This document shows, one piece after another, positions 8,967 to 17,663 of a stretch of DNA of 64,000 nucleotides. Position 1 is the first letter of the stretch, and each line of letters opens with the position of its first letter. Both the position numbers and the translations under genes were made by a program. The DNA is from Photobacterium angustum. Its GTDB lineage: Bacteria; Pseudomonadota; Gammaproteobacteria; Enterobacterales; Vibrionaceae. Location of the stretch: contig NZ_PYOM01000019.1 of NCBI RefSeq assembly GCF_003026365.1, forward strand, positions 1 to 64,000. Reading direction: 5' to 3'. A model generated the notes under the pieces. It ran no database searches and was not told the DNA's origin. It saw only the letters and a list, made by a program, of their open reading frames with translations.

Positions 8967-9743
8967 ATGGAAGAGCTTCAAGGTGGACGACAAGGGCAAA
9001 TTTTTCTTACTGAAGATGAAGTGTATCGACCAAGTGGTTTCTGGTCAGAGTCCGTTCATAAGTTGTTATACCACCTTGAAAATAAAGGTTTTAATAACAC
9101 GCCAAAGTTTTTAGGCTTCGACTGCGATGGAAACGAGATATTGTCTATCGTATCTGGGGATGTTTACAATTATCCGTTAGAGGGAAATATTGCCACAGAT
9201 GAGGCGTTAATTTCTGCAAGTAAGCTTTTACGCCAATACCATGATATTACTGCTTCGTTTATCACTAGCCCATCATTTAAACATTCGCAATGGATGCTAC
9301 CAAGTAGAACACCATATGAGGTAATTTGTCATGGTGATTTTGCGCCTTACAATGTTGCTTTAGATGGTGTTAAAACAATCGGTATCTTTGATTTTGATAC
9401 GGCTCATCCAGCGCCAAGGCTTTGGGATATTGCCTATGCTATTTATTGTTGGGCACCATTTAAAACCAATCAATATGATGCTTTAGGAGATTTGGCAGCC
9501 CAATCCGTTAGAGCTCGTCTCTTTTGTGATGGTTATGGTTTATCAAATAAAGAGCGCGGAAAGTTAGTTGAAACAATGATTGATAGGGTTCAAACCTTAG
9601 TTGATTTTATGCAAAGTGAAGCCAACAAGGGAAACGCTTCCTTTATTGATAATATTAATAATGGTCACCATCTCGCTTATCTTAGCGATATCGAATATTT
9701 TAAAACAAATTCTCAATTCATAACGAATAATTTATATAAGTAA
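8967..9743 (+). CDS. Aminoglycoside phosphotransferase (APH) family kinase
   Basis: The 258-residue cytoplasmic kinase-like protein has the Brenner motif HGDFAPYN (catalytic Asp) and the downstream metal-binding IFDFDTAHPAPRLWDIAYAI. Together these define the APH/choline kinase fold. The N-terminal lobe is short. The start at 8967 is chosen from AAAGGA 7 nt upstream; a longer frame opens 20 codons earlier without support. The substrate is unknown: chromosomal members phosphorylate small metabolites as often as antibiotics, so a resistance role should not be assumed. It is followed by a terminator hairpin. Confidence 0.8.
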   Translation: MEELQGGRQGQIFLTEDEVYRPSGFWSESVHKLLYHLENKGFNNTPKFLGFDCDGNEILSIVSGDVYNYPLEGNIATDEALISASKLLRQYHDITASFITSPSFKHSQWMLPSRTPYEVICHGDFAPYNVALDGVKTIGIFDFDTAHPAPRLWDIAYAIYCWAPFKTNQYDALGDLAAQSVRARLFCDGYGLSNKERGKLVETMIDRVQTLVDFMQSEANKGNASFIDNINNGHHLAYLSDIEYFKTNSQFITNNLYK

Positions 9744-9764
9744 AAATTAAGACTTTTATTAATT

Positions 9765-9798
9765 AAAAGACCTAGGGAATGTAATATCTTGGTCTTTT
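9765..9798 (+). terminator. Terminator of the APH-family gene
   Basis: AAAAGACC and GGTCTTTT pair across an 18-nt loop, followed by ATTTT, shortly after the stop codon. Confidence 0.6.
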
Positions 9799-10196
9799 AT
9801 TTTAAATACAGAACGTTTATTGATTGTGCTATAAATAATCATTATTTCAGCCCTGTTTTTGTTACTTATCGCATTTTGATTAATCTCATTTGCTCTGTTT
9901 ACTCGGCCAATTATACTTTTATTCAATCAGTTTATTTTTCCTGCTTTGTCCATACTGAACTCTATATATTTGAAAATATAGCGTTTAGATTATTAATATT
10001 TAGCAATTGTATATTACATACGTTGATAGCAATATTTTTAACGAGATGTATCAATAAAGTGTTCAAGGTGTCTCGTGATATATGGTTTCATGAGATGTTA
10101 GTACGATTAAATATTTTGATGTTTTAGTGTAATAACTTGTCAGTATATAGAAATGATTATTGAGGCTATATGTTTCGTTATGCCATAGGAGGGCTT
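9799..10196. other. AT-rich intergenic stretch, no convincing gene
   Basis: A 112-codon frame exists here (9789-10127), but it starts with TTG inside the terminator, has no ribosome-binding site, and its product is an AT-driven hydrophobic string. Nothing else was recognised apart from the AGGAGG site at the end, which serves the next gene. Confidence 0.5.
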
Positions 10197-10556
10197 GTGA
10201 GAAATCTATTATTTTTAATTTTGTTATTGAGTGTCAATGTACATGGTGGTGAAAGTACGCTTTTCTTTGTTGATAAGTCTCGAGCCATTGTTATAGCGGA
10301 ATCAGCGATAGCTGAAAAGTATGGCGCTTTTGTTGAAAATTATAAAGAGCCTATTTTAGTTCAACACCATTTTAAGAGTCCGGTTGAGCAATCGGAGCAT
10401 TTACAAGTTCAATTTACCAAACAGGAATCAATAGAGCAATTAGCTAACGGATATGAAAAAATCACCAGTAATAACTTTACTGTTAGGATGGATAAAAGTG
10501 GTGAAGTATTAAGTGTGAATAAAGGCTTATCTCTAATGACCTCGAAGAAAAAATAA
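10197..10556 (+). CDS. Hypothetical secreted protein
   Basis: The 119-residue product starts with a clear Sec signal peptide (MRNLLFLILLLSVNVHGGES). A charged domain containing SRAIVIAESAIAEKYGAFVENYKEP follows. The GTG at 10197 is chosen because AGGAGG lies 5-6 nt upstream and it places the signal peptide at the very N-terminus; the ATG nine codons earlier would bury it. The helix-then-strand pattern is faintly like NTF2-fold proteins of the type seen in immunity families, but this is not strong enough to name. Single gene, probably periplasmic. Confidence 0.6.
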   Translation: MRNLLFLILLLSVNVHGGESTLFFVDKSRAIVIAESAIAEKYGAFVENYKEPILVQHHFKSPVEQSEHLQVQFTKQESIEQLANGYEKITSNNFTVRMDKSGEVLSVNKGLSLMTSKKK

Positions 10557-10617
10557 TGATTTATAAACGATAAATGCATTAACACATTATTAATCTTAGT
10601 GTGAAAAAAGTGATAAA

Positions 10618-10644
10618 AAAGCCCGTTATTAAAAAACGGGCTTT
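10618..10644. terminator. Bidirectional terminator
   Basis: AAAGCCCGTT and AACGGGCTTT form a 10-bp stem with A/T runs on both sides, between two convergent genes. Confidence 0.85.
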
Positions 10645-10675
10645 CTTTTGTTACATGTATTTATATACGTTTAGA

Positions 10676-11122
10676 TTACTGGTTGTGGCGTGACCAAACC
10701 ATGGTGTTGCCATCCTTATCAAATGCTAACACTTCATAGGCATCTTTTTTATCGCCATATTCCATACCAGGTGAGCCCATTGGCATACCACCTACAGCAA
10801 GGCCAATCATACGCTCAGGCTTACTTTCTAAGAAACGCTTAATTTCAGCCGCTGGAATATGTCCTTCAAAAGTGTAACCTTCAATTTGTGCAGTATGACA
10901 TGACGCATATTCAGGACGTAAACCCAATTTAACTTTAATTGGTGTTAAGTCTTCTTCGTACACCATATCTAATTTAAAGCCATTGTCTTCCATATGCTTA
11001 ACCCATTCTTTACAACAACCACAGTAAGGTGACTGGTAGTTAGTGCCAGTAATTGGTGTACTTGCTTGAGCCAATGAGGTAAAAAATAAGCATGTAGCTG
11101 CAAAGATATGTGAAATTTTCAT
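10676..11122 (-). CDS. DUF411 periplasmic metal-binding protein
   Basis: The 148-residue protein has a signal peptide ending near AQAS, followed by a DUF411 domain. The CGCC motif in YQSPYCGCCKEWVKHME, SCHTAQIEGYTFEGHIPA and the Met-rich VGGMPMGSPGMEYG segment are all classic for this family, which is linked to copper handling. The ATG at 11122 is chosen for its AAGGA site 7 nt upstream; a frame opening five codons earlier is less likely. The preceding minus-strand gene encodes a Cys/His-rich exported protein, so the pair probably binds copper or another soft metal in the envelope. Confidence 0.85.
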   Translation of the reverse strand: MKISHIFAATCLFFTSLAQASTPITGTNYQSPYCGCCKEWVKHMEDNGFKLDMVYEEDLTPIKVKLGLRPEYASCHTAQIEGYTFEGHIPAAEIKRFLESKPERMIGLAVGGMPMGSPGMEYGDKKDAYEVLAFDKDGNTMVWSRHNQ

Positions 11123-11203
11123 CTGTAAATCCTTCAAATTACGCGAAAACTGTCGCGCTAAATAACAAAATAAAGTGGTGGCAAATGCCGATTAGTTATT
11201 TTG

Positions 11204-11641
11204 TTAAACGAGAGGAGGTCTTAGCTGTGTTTCACTAAAATGAACAGGTGTGTGTGTTTGACTTGCATATAATTGAACGTCATTAACAATCGCAGAAAAC
11301 GCAAAGAAAGTTAACAGTGCGGCTTGTGTTTGTTTGCTCTTGCAATCATCGTCATTACAGCATGATGATTTTTCTTTAACAGTATCGTTGTGAGTGAGTG
11401 ATATATCATCGATATCGCTCATATCACAAGAGGAAAGCGTCGTTATGTTCGTTGACAACATAGGCATACCTTCATCGCAGCATTGTTCTGGATGGGCTGC
11501 TTCTATTAATGGTGTTGTCATTTGAAGGCAATGTATCTGAGGTATTTGATCAAAGCTAATGGTGCGTGCAATTACAGCGTTAGTAAAAACACTGAAAATG
11601 ATAAATAGTGTGAGGATTGAACTACGACACAACCTAACCAT
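11204..11641 (-). CDS. Exported Cys-rich protein, CopL-like
   Basis: The 145-residue product has an N-terminal hydrophobic segment (residues about 8-25), then scattered metal-ligand clusters: HPEQCCDEGMPM, SSCDMSD and SSCCNDDDCKSKQ. A second hydrophobic stretch is followed by a short tail ending in RPPLV. This resembles CopL-type or DUF2946-type copper-associated proteins of proteobacteria, though no full-length match can be confirmed here. It lies 81 nt upstream of the DUF411 gene on the same strand, which supports a shared metal-related function. No strong ribosome-binding site is seen at the start. Confidence 0.55.
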   Translation of the reverse strand: MVRLCRSSILTLFIIFSVFTNAVIARTISFDQIPQIHCLQMTTPLIEAAHPEQCCDEGMPMLSTNITTLSSCDMSDIDDISLTHNDTVKEKSSCCNDDDCKSKQTQAALLTFFAFSAIVNDVQLYASQTHTPVHFSETQLRPPLV

Positions 11642-11864
11642 ATAAAAGCAAGCATTCCTTACATAACATTAGCTTATAAATATTAATTACTAACAAGTAT
11701 ATATAAACATAATGTAAGTACAATAACGAGGTTGTAACGAGTTGTGTTATCGAAGCAGAGCTTAACGCGATTTTGACATTAATACCTAGTAACTAGGCGT
11801 AAACTATTCTGACTAGAGGAAATTACTCTGTTTTAAAATAAAAAATGCGCTGTTAGGGCTAATT

Positions 11865-12224
11865 ATGTTGTATACCGAAAAAGATCGTCAAATTTTGCAT
11901 GACACATGGATGAGTTATAAAGCAAAAATGCGTATAACTCAGATTGAAATGGCTAAAAAGCTAGGCTTAACGCAACTGGAGTTTTCAGATATTTTACGAG
12001 GATCTAAACCGATTGAGCAACAGTTCGTCAATGAGTTTTGCGGTTTATTAAATGTTGACCCTATCTTGATTTTACCGTCACTGCGAGAGCAAATGGCTTC
12101 AGGACAAAGCGCTAATTCATCTATTAAGAATACGTTTATTTTTGATGGTGAAATTACTAACGTAACGTATTCGGGTAATCAATTGATTGTTGAATACGAA
12201 CACAAAGCGACACCTGTACAGTAA
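11865..12224 (+). CDS. XRE-type helix-turn-helix regulator
   Basis: The 119-residue protein has a Cro/CI helix-turn-helix at about residues 20-65 (TQIEMAKKLGLTQLEFSDIL then RGSKPIEQQFVNEFCGLLNV). A small C-terminal beta-rich domain follows. AGGGCTAATT precedes the ATG. It is a single gene with its own terminator. Its targets are unknown, and there are no phage genes nearby. Confidence 0.8.
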   Translation: MLYTEKDRQILHDTWMSYKAKMRITQIEMAKKLGLTQLEFSDILRGSKPIEQQFVNEFCGLLNVDPILILPSLREQMASGQSANSSIKNTFIFDGEITNVTYSGNQLIVEYEHKATPVQ

Positions 12225-12243
12225 GTTAATATCGTGTTGATGT

Positions 12244-12269
12244 AAAAAGGGCTCTTGCGAGCCCTTTTT
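12244..12269. terminator. Bidirectional terminator
   Basis: AAAAAGGGCTC-TTGC-GAGCCCTTTTTT lies between the convergent XRE regulator and PAP2 genes. Confidence 0.9.
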
Positions 12270-12271
12270 TA

Positions 12272-12985
12272 TTATTTCTCAGAATCTACTCGCCACTCGG
12301 GTATAAATAAATATAACACTGCGGCAGATAAGATAGATCCCATTACGTCTGATGAGAAATGCATACCTAGCCATAAACGGCTAATACCTACACCTACGGC
12401 CCATACTACAAGTCCACCAGCTAATAAATAGTGGCGAGTACGTAATAAGAAGCCGCCCCAAAACAGAATACAAATCGCTGCAAAGATTGTATGCCCTGAT
12501 GGAAAAGAATAGTTAGTTTCACCTTCCCAACTACGAATACGCCATCGGCTAATATAGGCAGATGCTTTTTTAACTACGTTTTCCTTTTCACTTTTATTCA
12601 GCTGATAAAAGTTTTCAGGTGATGGGATTAGGTTTAAACGCTGTAGTTCATAAGTATAAGGACGAGGTATTGCGGTTTCATGCTTTAAGATTGTTTTCGC
12701 GCCAAAACTTAATACCAACAAAATAGCGAATTGAATCCACAATTTAATGATTTGTTTTTTAGGTAAACGGAAAAAGACCGGTAATAAACACAGTAGTACG
12801 GTTGTGATAAGGAAGAAGGGTTTACCTGCCGTATCCGTTAATAAAGAAAATGATAAACCAGCCGCATCATTAATGGGATCGCTTAACAGAGGTACTGGGA
12901 ATATAGAGATAGCAATAAAAAGTGCTAATGCAAAAAAAGCTAATGCTAGATAGTTAACAAGTTTTCGAGAGATAAAAAACATCAT
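12272..12985 (-). CDS. PAP2-family membrane phosphatase, PgpB-like
   Basis: A membrane protein of about 237 residues with the lipid phosphatase triad: K-x(6)-RP in KHETAIPRPY, PSGH in NYSFPSGHTIFAA, and SR-x(5)-H-x(3)-D in SRLWLGMHFSSDVMGS. Around six transmembrane helices are apparent. PgpB-type enzymes dephosphorylate phosphatidylglycerophosphate and undecaprenyl pyrophosphate at the periplasmic face of the inner membrane. The frame opens with TTG at 12997, but the ATG pair at 12985/12982 is the more natural start; no clear ribosome-binding site discriminates. Substrate preference cannot be decided from sequence. Confidence 0.85.
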   Translation of the reverse strand: MMFFISRKLVNYLALAFFALALFIAISIFPVPLLSDPINDAAGLSFSLLTDTAGKPFFLITTVLLCLLPVFFRLPKKQIIKLWIQFAILLVLSFGAKTILKHETAIPRPYTYELQRLNLIPSPENFYQLNKSEKENVVKKASAYISRWRIRSWEGETNYSFPSGHTIFAAICILFWGGFLLRTRHYLLAGGLVVWAVGVGISRLWLGMHFSSDVMGSILSAAVLYLFIPEWRVDSEK

Positions 12986-13328
12986 AGTTAAAGTCAATCA
13001 GTAATAGGGTATGGGTAGGTTGACCGCAAATTCTACTGAAAGTGCCATAGTATTGATATTTTATTTTCATAAACCCAATCATTTTTTACGCTAAAAGGAA
13101 TGCTTAATACCACATAGGAATACCGATTTGTTGTTAGTTATTTTCCGTATTAAACGTGCAAAACGGTAAAATTTATAAAACTGTGATATCCATCACTCAG
13201 GATTGTGCTTTTAGAAGCAAACATTAAGAATCCTTAATCTTTTGCTTAATTCCAATTAAGAATCAAAGCGTATCATTAAGTTATTAAAACAATTTACTTT
13301 AATTTTAACTTTTAACGTGGAGAAGAGG
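12986..13328. promoter_or_regulatory. Regulatory region of the GlcNAc PTS gene
   Basis: A CRP-type site TGTGATATCCATCACT lies at 13182-13197, matching TGTGA-N6-TCACA in 9 of 10 defined positions. Two neighbouring palindromes follow: ATTAAG-AATC-CTTAAT at 13223-13238 and CTTAATT-CC-AATTAAG at 13245-13260. These are candidates for a local repressor site. Catabolite control by cAMP-CRP is expected for a PTS sugar gene. Confidence 0.6.
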
Positions 13329-14714
13329 ATGAGCATTCTCGGACATTTCCAAAAGCTAGGAAACGCAATTATGTTTCCTATTGCAGTTTTACCGATTGCT
13401 GGTATTTTGCTGCGTATTGGACAACCTGATCTATTAAATATTCCTTTTATTGCAGCTGGTGGCCAGGCTGTATTTACCAATCTTGCATTACTTTTCGCAA
13501 TGGGGGTGGGTGCCGGATTTTCAAAAGATAATTCAGCAGCAGCAGCGATTGCATCAGCCGTAGGTTATTTCATCCTGATGGCGGCACTTAAAACGTTAAA
13601 TCCAGATGTTGATCCAGGTGTTGCTGGCGGTATCATTATTGGTGTTTGCGCAGGTCTTCTATATAACCGCTTCAATGCAATCAAATTGCCAGAGTTCCTT
13701 GGCTTCTTTGGTGGTAAGCGTTTTGTACCTATAGTAACGGGTTTAGTTGCTTTAGTACTTGCTTACGCATTCAGCATTATTTGGCCTCCAATTCAAGATG
13801 GTATCAACCATCTTGGTCAATGGATTCTAACTAGTGGCGTACCTGGTGAGTTCGTTTACGGTGTTGCTAACCGTCTATTAATTCCACTTGGTTTACACCA
13901 TATCCTAAACAGCATGGTTTGGTTTGTATTCGGTAGTTACACAGCCGCTGATGGTCAAGTTGTAACAGGCGAAATCTCTCGTTTCTTTGCTGGTGACCCT
14001 ACTGCTGGACAAATCTTAAGTGGTTTCTTCCCTGTTGTTATGTTTGGTTTGCCAAGTGCTGCGCTTGCATTCTATGTAACAGCGAAGAAAGAAAACAAGA
14101 AAGTGGTTGGTGGTATGTTGTTAAGTGTTGCATTAACTGCATTCTTAACTGGTATCACAGAGCCAATCGAATTCATGTTCATGTTCCTAGCTCCAGCATT
14201 ATACGTAGTACACGCTATTTTAATGGGTGTGAGTATTGTTGTTGCATCTTACCTGAATATCCACATGGCCTTTAGCTTCTCTTCAGGCTTGATTGATTAC
14301 ATCTTGAACTACAACGCACCAGCAGCACACAACTCATGGGAAATCATCCCAATGGGTCTTGTGGTTGGCGCAATCTACTTCGTAATTTTCGTTGCAGTAA
14401 TTAAGATGTTTAATCTTAAAACACCGGGTCGTGAAGATACACCAGCTGAAAACTCAAACCCAGAAGATGATGCTGCAAGCAAAGCGGATTTAGCTAAATC
14501 TTACCTAGAAGCTCTAGGTGGTAAGGATAACTTAACTGATATTTCAGCTTGTATCACTCGCTTACGCTTAGGTATTGTTGACCGTGCAGTTATCGATGAT
14601 GCAAAACTTAAGCAACTTGGTGCTAAAGGTGTAGTGAATGTAGGTTCTAACAACCTTCAAGTTATCCTTGGCCCACAAGCTGAAATTATTGCTAACCAGA
14701 TGAAGTCACTTTAA
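13329..14714 (+). CDS. nagE: N-acetylglucosamine-type PTS permease, EIICB
   Basis: The 461-residue inner-membrane permease has an N-terminal EIIC domain of the glucose/GlcNAc class (about residues 1-360, with GLHHILNSMVWF and the substrate motif GITEPIEF). A C-terminal EIIB domain follows, with the phosphorylated Cys in DISACITRLRL. It lacks the EIIA domain that E. coli NagE carries, so it would need phosphate from a separate EIIA such as Crr. It imports and phosphorylates the sugar. The ATG at 13329 is supported by GGAG 6 nt upstream; a GTG lies four codons earlier. It is a single gene, with a CRP-type site upstream and a strong terminator downstream. GlcNAc specificity is inferred from overall similarity. 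Confidence 0.85.
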   Translation: MSILGHFQKLGNAIMFPIAVLPIAGILLRIGQPDLLNIPFIAAGGQAVFTNLALLFAMGVGAGFSKDNSAAAAIASAVGYFILMAALKTLNPDVDPGVAGGIIIGVCAGLLYNRFNAIKLPEFLGFFGGKRFVPIVTGLVALVLAYAFSIIWPPIQDGINHLGQWILTSGVPGEFVYGVANRLLIPLGLHHILNSMVWFVFGSYTAADGQVVTGEISRFFAGDPTAGQILSGFFPVVMFGLPSAALAFYVTAKKENKKVVGGMLLSVALTAFLTGITEPIEFMFMFLAPALYVVHAILMGVSIVVASYLNIHMAFSFSSGLIDYILNYNAPAAHNSWEIIPMGLVVGAIYFVIFVAVIKMFNLKTPGREDTPAENSNPEDDAASKADLAKSYLEALGGKDNLTDISACITRLRLGIVDRAVIDDAKLKQLGAKGVVNVGSNNLQVILGPQAEIIANQMKSL

Positions 14715-14766
14715 GACGTTAACACAAAGAGATTCGTGATTTCATAATTCCCCCTATGGTCACGTT

Positions 14767-14794
14767 AAACGGCCTACCTTTTGGTAGGCCGTTT
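14767..14794 (+). terminator. Terminator of the PTS gene
   Basis: AAACGGCCTACC-TTTT-GGTAGGCCGTTT is followed by a T run. Confidence 0.95.
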
Positions 14795-14897
14795 TTTGTT
14801 TTTAAAAGGTAAAGCTATGATCCTATTACCTGAAAATTATATCTCTTGTGTATATAATGCGAGAATAAGCGCTGAGAAGAAAATGATTAGGTATTAA

Positions 14898-15575
14898 ATG
14901 AAAGTTCTCGTTATTGAAGATGATGTCACTACGCGTGAATTTATTGCACAGGGATTGCGAGAGCATGGTTTTGTTGTTGATGAAGCAGAGGATGGTCATC
15001 AAGGGTTAATGATGGCAACAAGTTGTGAATATCAACTGATTATTTTAGATCGGATGTTACCTATACTTGATGGTTTAAAAGTACTTGCAGCATTACGAGC
15101 AACAGAAAATGAAACCCCGATCCTAATTTTAAGTGCCATGGATAGTGTAGAAGATCGTGTCGCTGGATTAACTGCAGGCAGTGATGATTACTTAACAAAA
15201 CCTTTTGCCTTAGCTGAACTCATTGCTCGCGCCAATATATTAGTTAAGCGCCATCAGTCTAGTGTGAATATTTCATCTGAATATAGCTATGACGATTTAC
15301 GGCTTGATATTAAATCTCATCGGGTATGGCGCGGATCTCGTGAATTAAATTTGCAGCAAAAAGAGTTCTTACTACTGCAGTATTTAATGGAGCATGCAGA
15401 AAGTGTAGTTTCGCGGATGAGCTTATTTGAATCGGTATGGAGCTACCACTTTGATCCTAAAACGAATGTTATCGATGTACATATCGCAAACTTACGAAAA
15501 AAATTAGAAGAAGGTGGAGAGCCAAGTTTGATACATACCGTAAGAGGTGCAGGTTATGTCTTACGCAGGCTCTGA
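14898..15575 (+). CDS. OmpR/PhoB-family response regulator
   Basis: The 225-residue regulator has an N-terminal receiver (phospho-acceptor Asp51 in LIILDRMLP, acidic EDD at residues 7-9, Lys in DDYLTKPF). A winged-helix C-terminal DNA-binding domain ends in NVIDVHIANLRKKLE and HTVRGAGYVLRR. AGG precedes the ATG by 6 nt. It overlaps the kinase gene by 20 nt, forming a classic two-gene operon. It most resembles the CopR/CusR/QseB group of regulators, but the signal and targets are not identifiable. Confidence 0.9.
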   Translation: MKVLVIEDDVTTREFIAQGLREHGFVVDEAEDGHQGLMMATSCEYQLIILDRMLPILDGLKVLAALRATENETPILILSAMDSVEDRVAGLTAGSDDYLTKPFALAELIARANILVKRHQSSVNISSEYSYDDLRLDIKSHRVWRGSRELNLQQKEFLLLQYLMEHAESVVSRMSLFESVWSYHFDPKTNVIDVHIANLRKKLEEGGEPSLIHTVRGAGYVLRRL

Positions 15576-16884
15576 TCGATTATCGCGTTCGAGTACTTTT
15601 AAAGTTCTACTCTATTTTATTAGTTGTGTTGCCATTATATTTATACTGTTTATTAACCAAGTTTTTGTTAATTCAGAAATGTTTTACCATAAACAGTTAG
15701 CACAAGAATTAAGTAATGAAATGGCACTGTTTGAGCGTATGGTTCAAAAAGGTCATATTAACGAGATACCTGATCTTGTTAAAGAGCATCAGCAAATCCA
15801 AAATGTGTTTGAGTATAGGATTACCAAGAGACCAGAGGCAAATACTGCGATAACGTACCCTGCAGCATTATCAGATACAGAACTACGTGTTAATCGCTTT
15901 CAGAGGACATTAAATTTACGGAATAATAATATACTAATTATTGGTATCAACCCTGAATTAATGCGCTCATACCGAGACAATATGGTACCAATGCTAGTTT
16001 CTGGCATTGTTGTTCCCGTGATATTAATGCTAGCGGGCGCTCTATTATTTGCGATTTCTATTTTAAAGAAATTAGAACGTGTTAATCATGGTATGAACCG
16101 AGTTAGCCTTGGCGAGAAGGGGGTGAAACTCCCAGTCAGTAAAAATGATGATGAATTTGATGTACTGACAATCCACCTTAACTTTCTTATTGAACAAGTT
16201 GAAAAGAAAGAAGAGTCACTAAAGGAACTCTCGGTTGGTATGGCGCACGATTTGCGTACACCAATTGCAAGAATGAAACTTCGGCTTGAAAGCTTACTTG
16301 AAAAAGATACGGCGCCGTTTACCAAAGATTTAGAAGCTTGCCATGATGATTTGGAAGTACTACTTAGTATGTTCAATGGCATGTTAGAAATTTCTCATAT
16401 CAATACAGGTAAACATAAAATTGATAAGCAATGGGTTAGTCTATCCCAAGTTTGCCAAGATGTTGTTGATTTTCTATTGCCTATTTCGGATGAAAAGAAA
16501 CAGGTTTTATCATTTCGTGAGGATGAGCCATACCATGTAAAAGGTGAACCTAGTTTACTTTTTCGTGCCATTTATAATGTGGTTGAAAACGCAATTAAAT
16601 ATACACCTGATGAGGGAAGTATCGATGTTGTCGTTGATCATTTTGGTGTGGTAGTGATTGATAATGGGCTTGGCGTATCGGATGAAGATAAAGGACGCAT
16701 TAAAGAGCCGATGTACCGTGCTGATAAAAGCAGGACGCATCAAGGTTTTGGCTTAGGATTATCTCTTGTTGAAGCGGTGATGAAAAGGCATGGTGGCGAT
16801 TTAGCGTTTAGTGATAATAATCCTGGTTTGCGGGCGCGATTATATTTTCCATTAAAACATGACCATAGAATGAATGATAACTAA
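15556..16884 (+). CDS. Sensor histidine kinase partner
   Basis: The 442-residue membrane kinase has a transmembrane helix near residues 15-37, a periplasmic sensor of about 100 residues, a second helix near 145-170, and a HAMP-like linker. A HisKA domain (His231 in MAHDLRTPIARMK) and a HATPase_c domain follow, with NVVENAIKY, DNGLGV and GFGLGLSLVEAV boxes. The ATG at 15556 has GAGG upstream and overlaps the regulator; a GTG three codons earlier is possible. The small sensor domain shows no known ligand-binding family. A terminator follows, closing the operon. Confidence 0.9.
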   Translation: MSYAGSDRLSRSSTFKVLLYFISCVAIIFILFINQVFVNSEMFYHKQLAQELSNEMALFERMVQKGHINEIPDLVKEHQQIQNVFEYRITKRPEANTAITYPAALSDTELRVNRFQRTLNLRNNNILIIGINPELMRSYRDNMVPMLVSGIVVPVILMLAGALLFAISILKKLERVNHGMNRVSLGEKGVKLPVSKNDDEFDVLTIHLNFLIEQVEKKEESLKELSVGMAHDLRTPIARMKLRLESLLEKDTAPFTKDLEACHDDLEVLLSMFNGMLEISHINTGKHKIDKQWVSLSQVCQDVVDFLLPISDEKKQVLSFREDEPYHVKGEPSLLFRAIYNVVENAIKYTPDEGSIDVVVDHFGVVVIDNGLGVSDEDKGRIKEPMYRADKSRTHQGFGLGLSLVEAVMKRHGGDLAFSDNNPGLRARLYFPLKHDHRMNDN

Positions 16885-16885
16885 T

Positions 16886-16912
16886 AAAAAGCCCGCTAAT
16901 TGCGGGCTTTTT
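16886..16912. terminator. Bidirectional terminator
   Basis: AAAAAGCCCGC / GCGGGCTTTTTT lies between the kinase gene and the convergent DUF3581 gene. Confidence 0.9.
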
Positions 16913-16937
16913 TAAATACAAAATATGACTAATTTGT

Positions 16938-17663
16938 TTAAACTTCTTCTGTTTGAAGATTATTGTAATGTTCTTTTTTAGCGTTAAAACGAGAAACTAA
17001 ATCATCGATACCATCTTGGCAATAAGGTTTTAAGCCACTCATTAGCATACGCTTCCGACCAGTACCCACAATCTCTCCATTTTCTTTAAAACAGAAATTC
17101 AGTGTCACGCTTCCACGCTTTCCATCAACATCAATATTTGAACTTGTTAGCTCTACATGGGGTGCAGTTAAATCTAGTCGACAGAACTCAAGTTCCATGC
17201 TTTCGTAAATAACTAATGGTCGAGTAGGGTTGATCATCATGTCTTTAGATTTCATCAAAGGCACCATGATATGAGGAAAATTCATTCCTGAAAATTGAAC
17301 GTAACTTTTAGTTATTTGGGCAATTAAATCTTGGTCATGGGTAATTTCACCAGAACGTGCAAGATGAAGGAATTCCTTACCTTTGCTATCGATTAATGAT
17401 AAATCAGTATCGGATTGAGTTGAAATACTCAGTTCTGTACTCTCATTTATCATACCAGCAAACGTCACACGCATCTTCTGGCTGATACCAACATTGGCAA
17501 GTAAGACAGAAAAAAGTAGATCGCCAGGAACACAGAAGCGCTTATTGTCTGGATCGTGAATAGGGTTGAAATCACCCGCAATTCTTTTTGCAAAATCACT
17601 TGCTTGTTCACGAGTAAAAGAAAACTGACCACTTTTATCTGAATAGTATGTATCTAAAAACAT
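16938..17663 (-). CDS. DUF3581 family protein
   Basis: The 241-residue soluble protein matches the DUF3581 family of gammaproteobacteria. It begins MFLDTYYSDKSGQFSFTREQ and continues with AGDFNPIHDPDNKRFCVPGD, which looks like the hot-dog hydratase-type loop (D-F-N-P-I-H) of MaoC-like folds. That suggests an acyl-thioester-related fold, but no reaction is established. It is a single gene, and no strong ribosome-binding site is visible at its start. Confidence 0.75.
   Translation of the reverse strand: MFLDTYYSDKSGQFSFTREQASDFAKRIAGDFNPIHDPDNKRFCVPGDLLFSVLLANVGISQKMRVTFAGMINESTELSISTQSDTDLSLIDSKGKEFLHLARSGEITHDQDLIAQITKSYVQFSGMNFPHIMVPLMKSKDMMINPTRPLVIYESMELEFCRLDLTAPHVELTSSNIDVDGKRGSVTLNFCFKENGEIVGTGRKRMLMSGLKPYCQDGIDDLVSRFNAKKEHYNNLQTEEV

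Noticed and set aside
8967-9743. APH-family gene as an antibiotic-resistance determinant
   Set aside because: The motifs show only the kinase fold. There is no mobile context and no close resemblance to a known resistance enzyme that can be asserted.
9789-10127. A 112-codon plus-strand frame starting with TTG
   Set aside because: It starts inside a terminator hairpin, lacks a ribosome-binding site, and encodes an AT-driven hydrophobic string.
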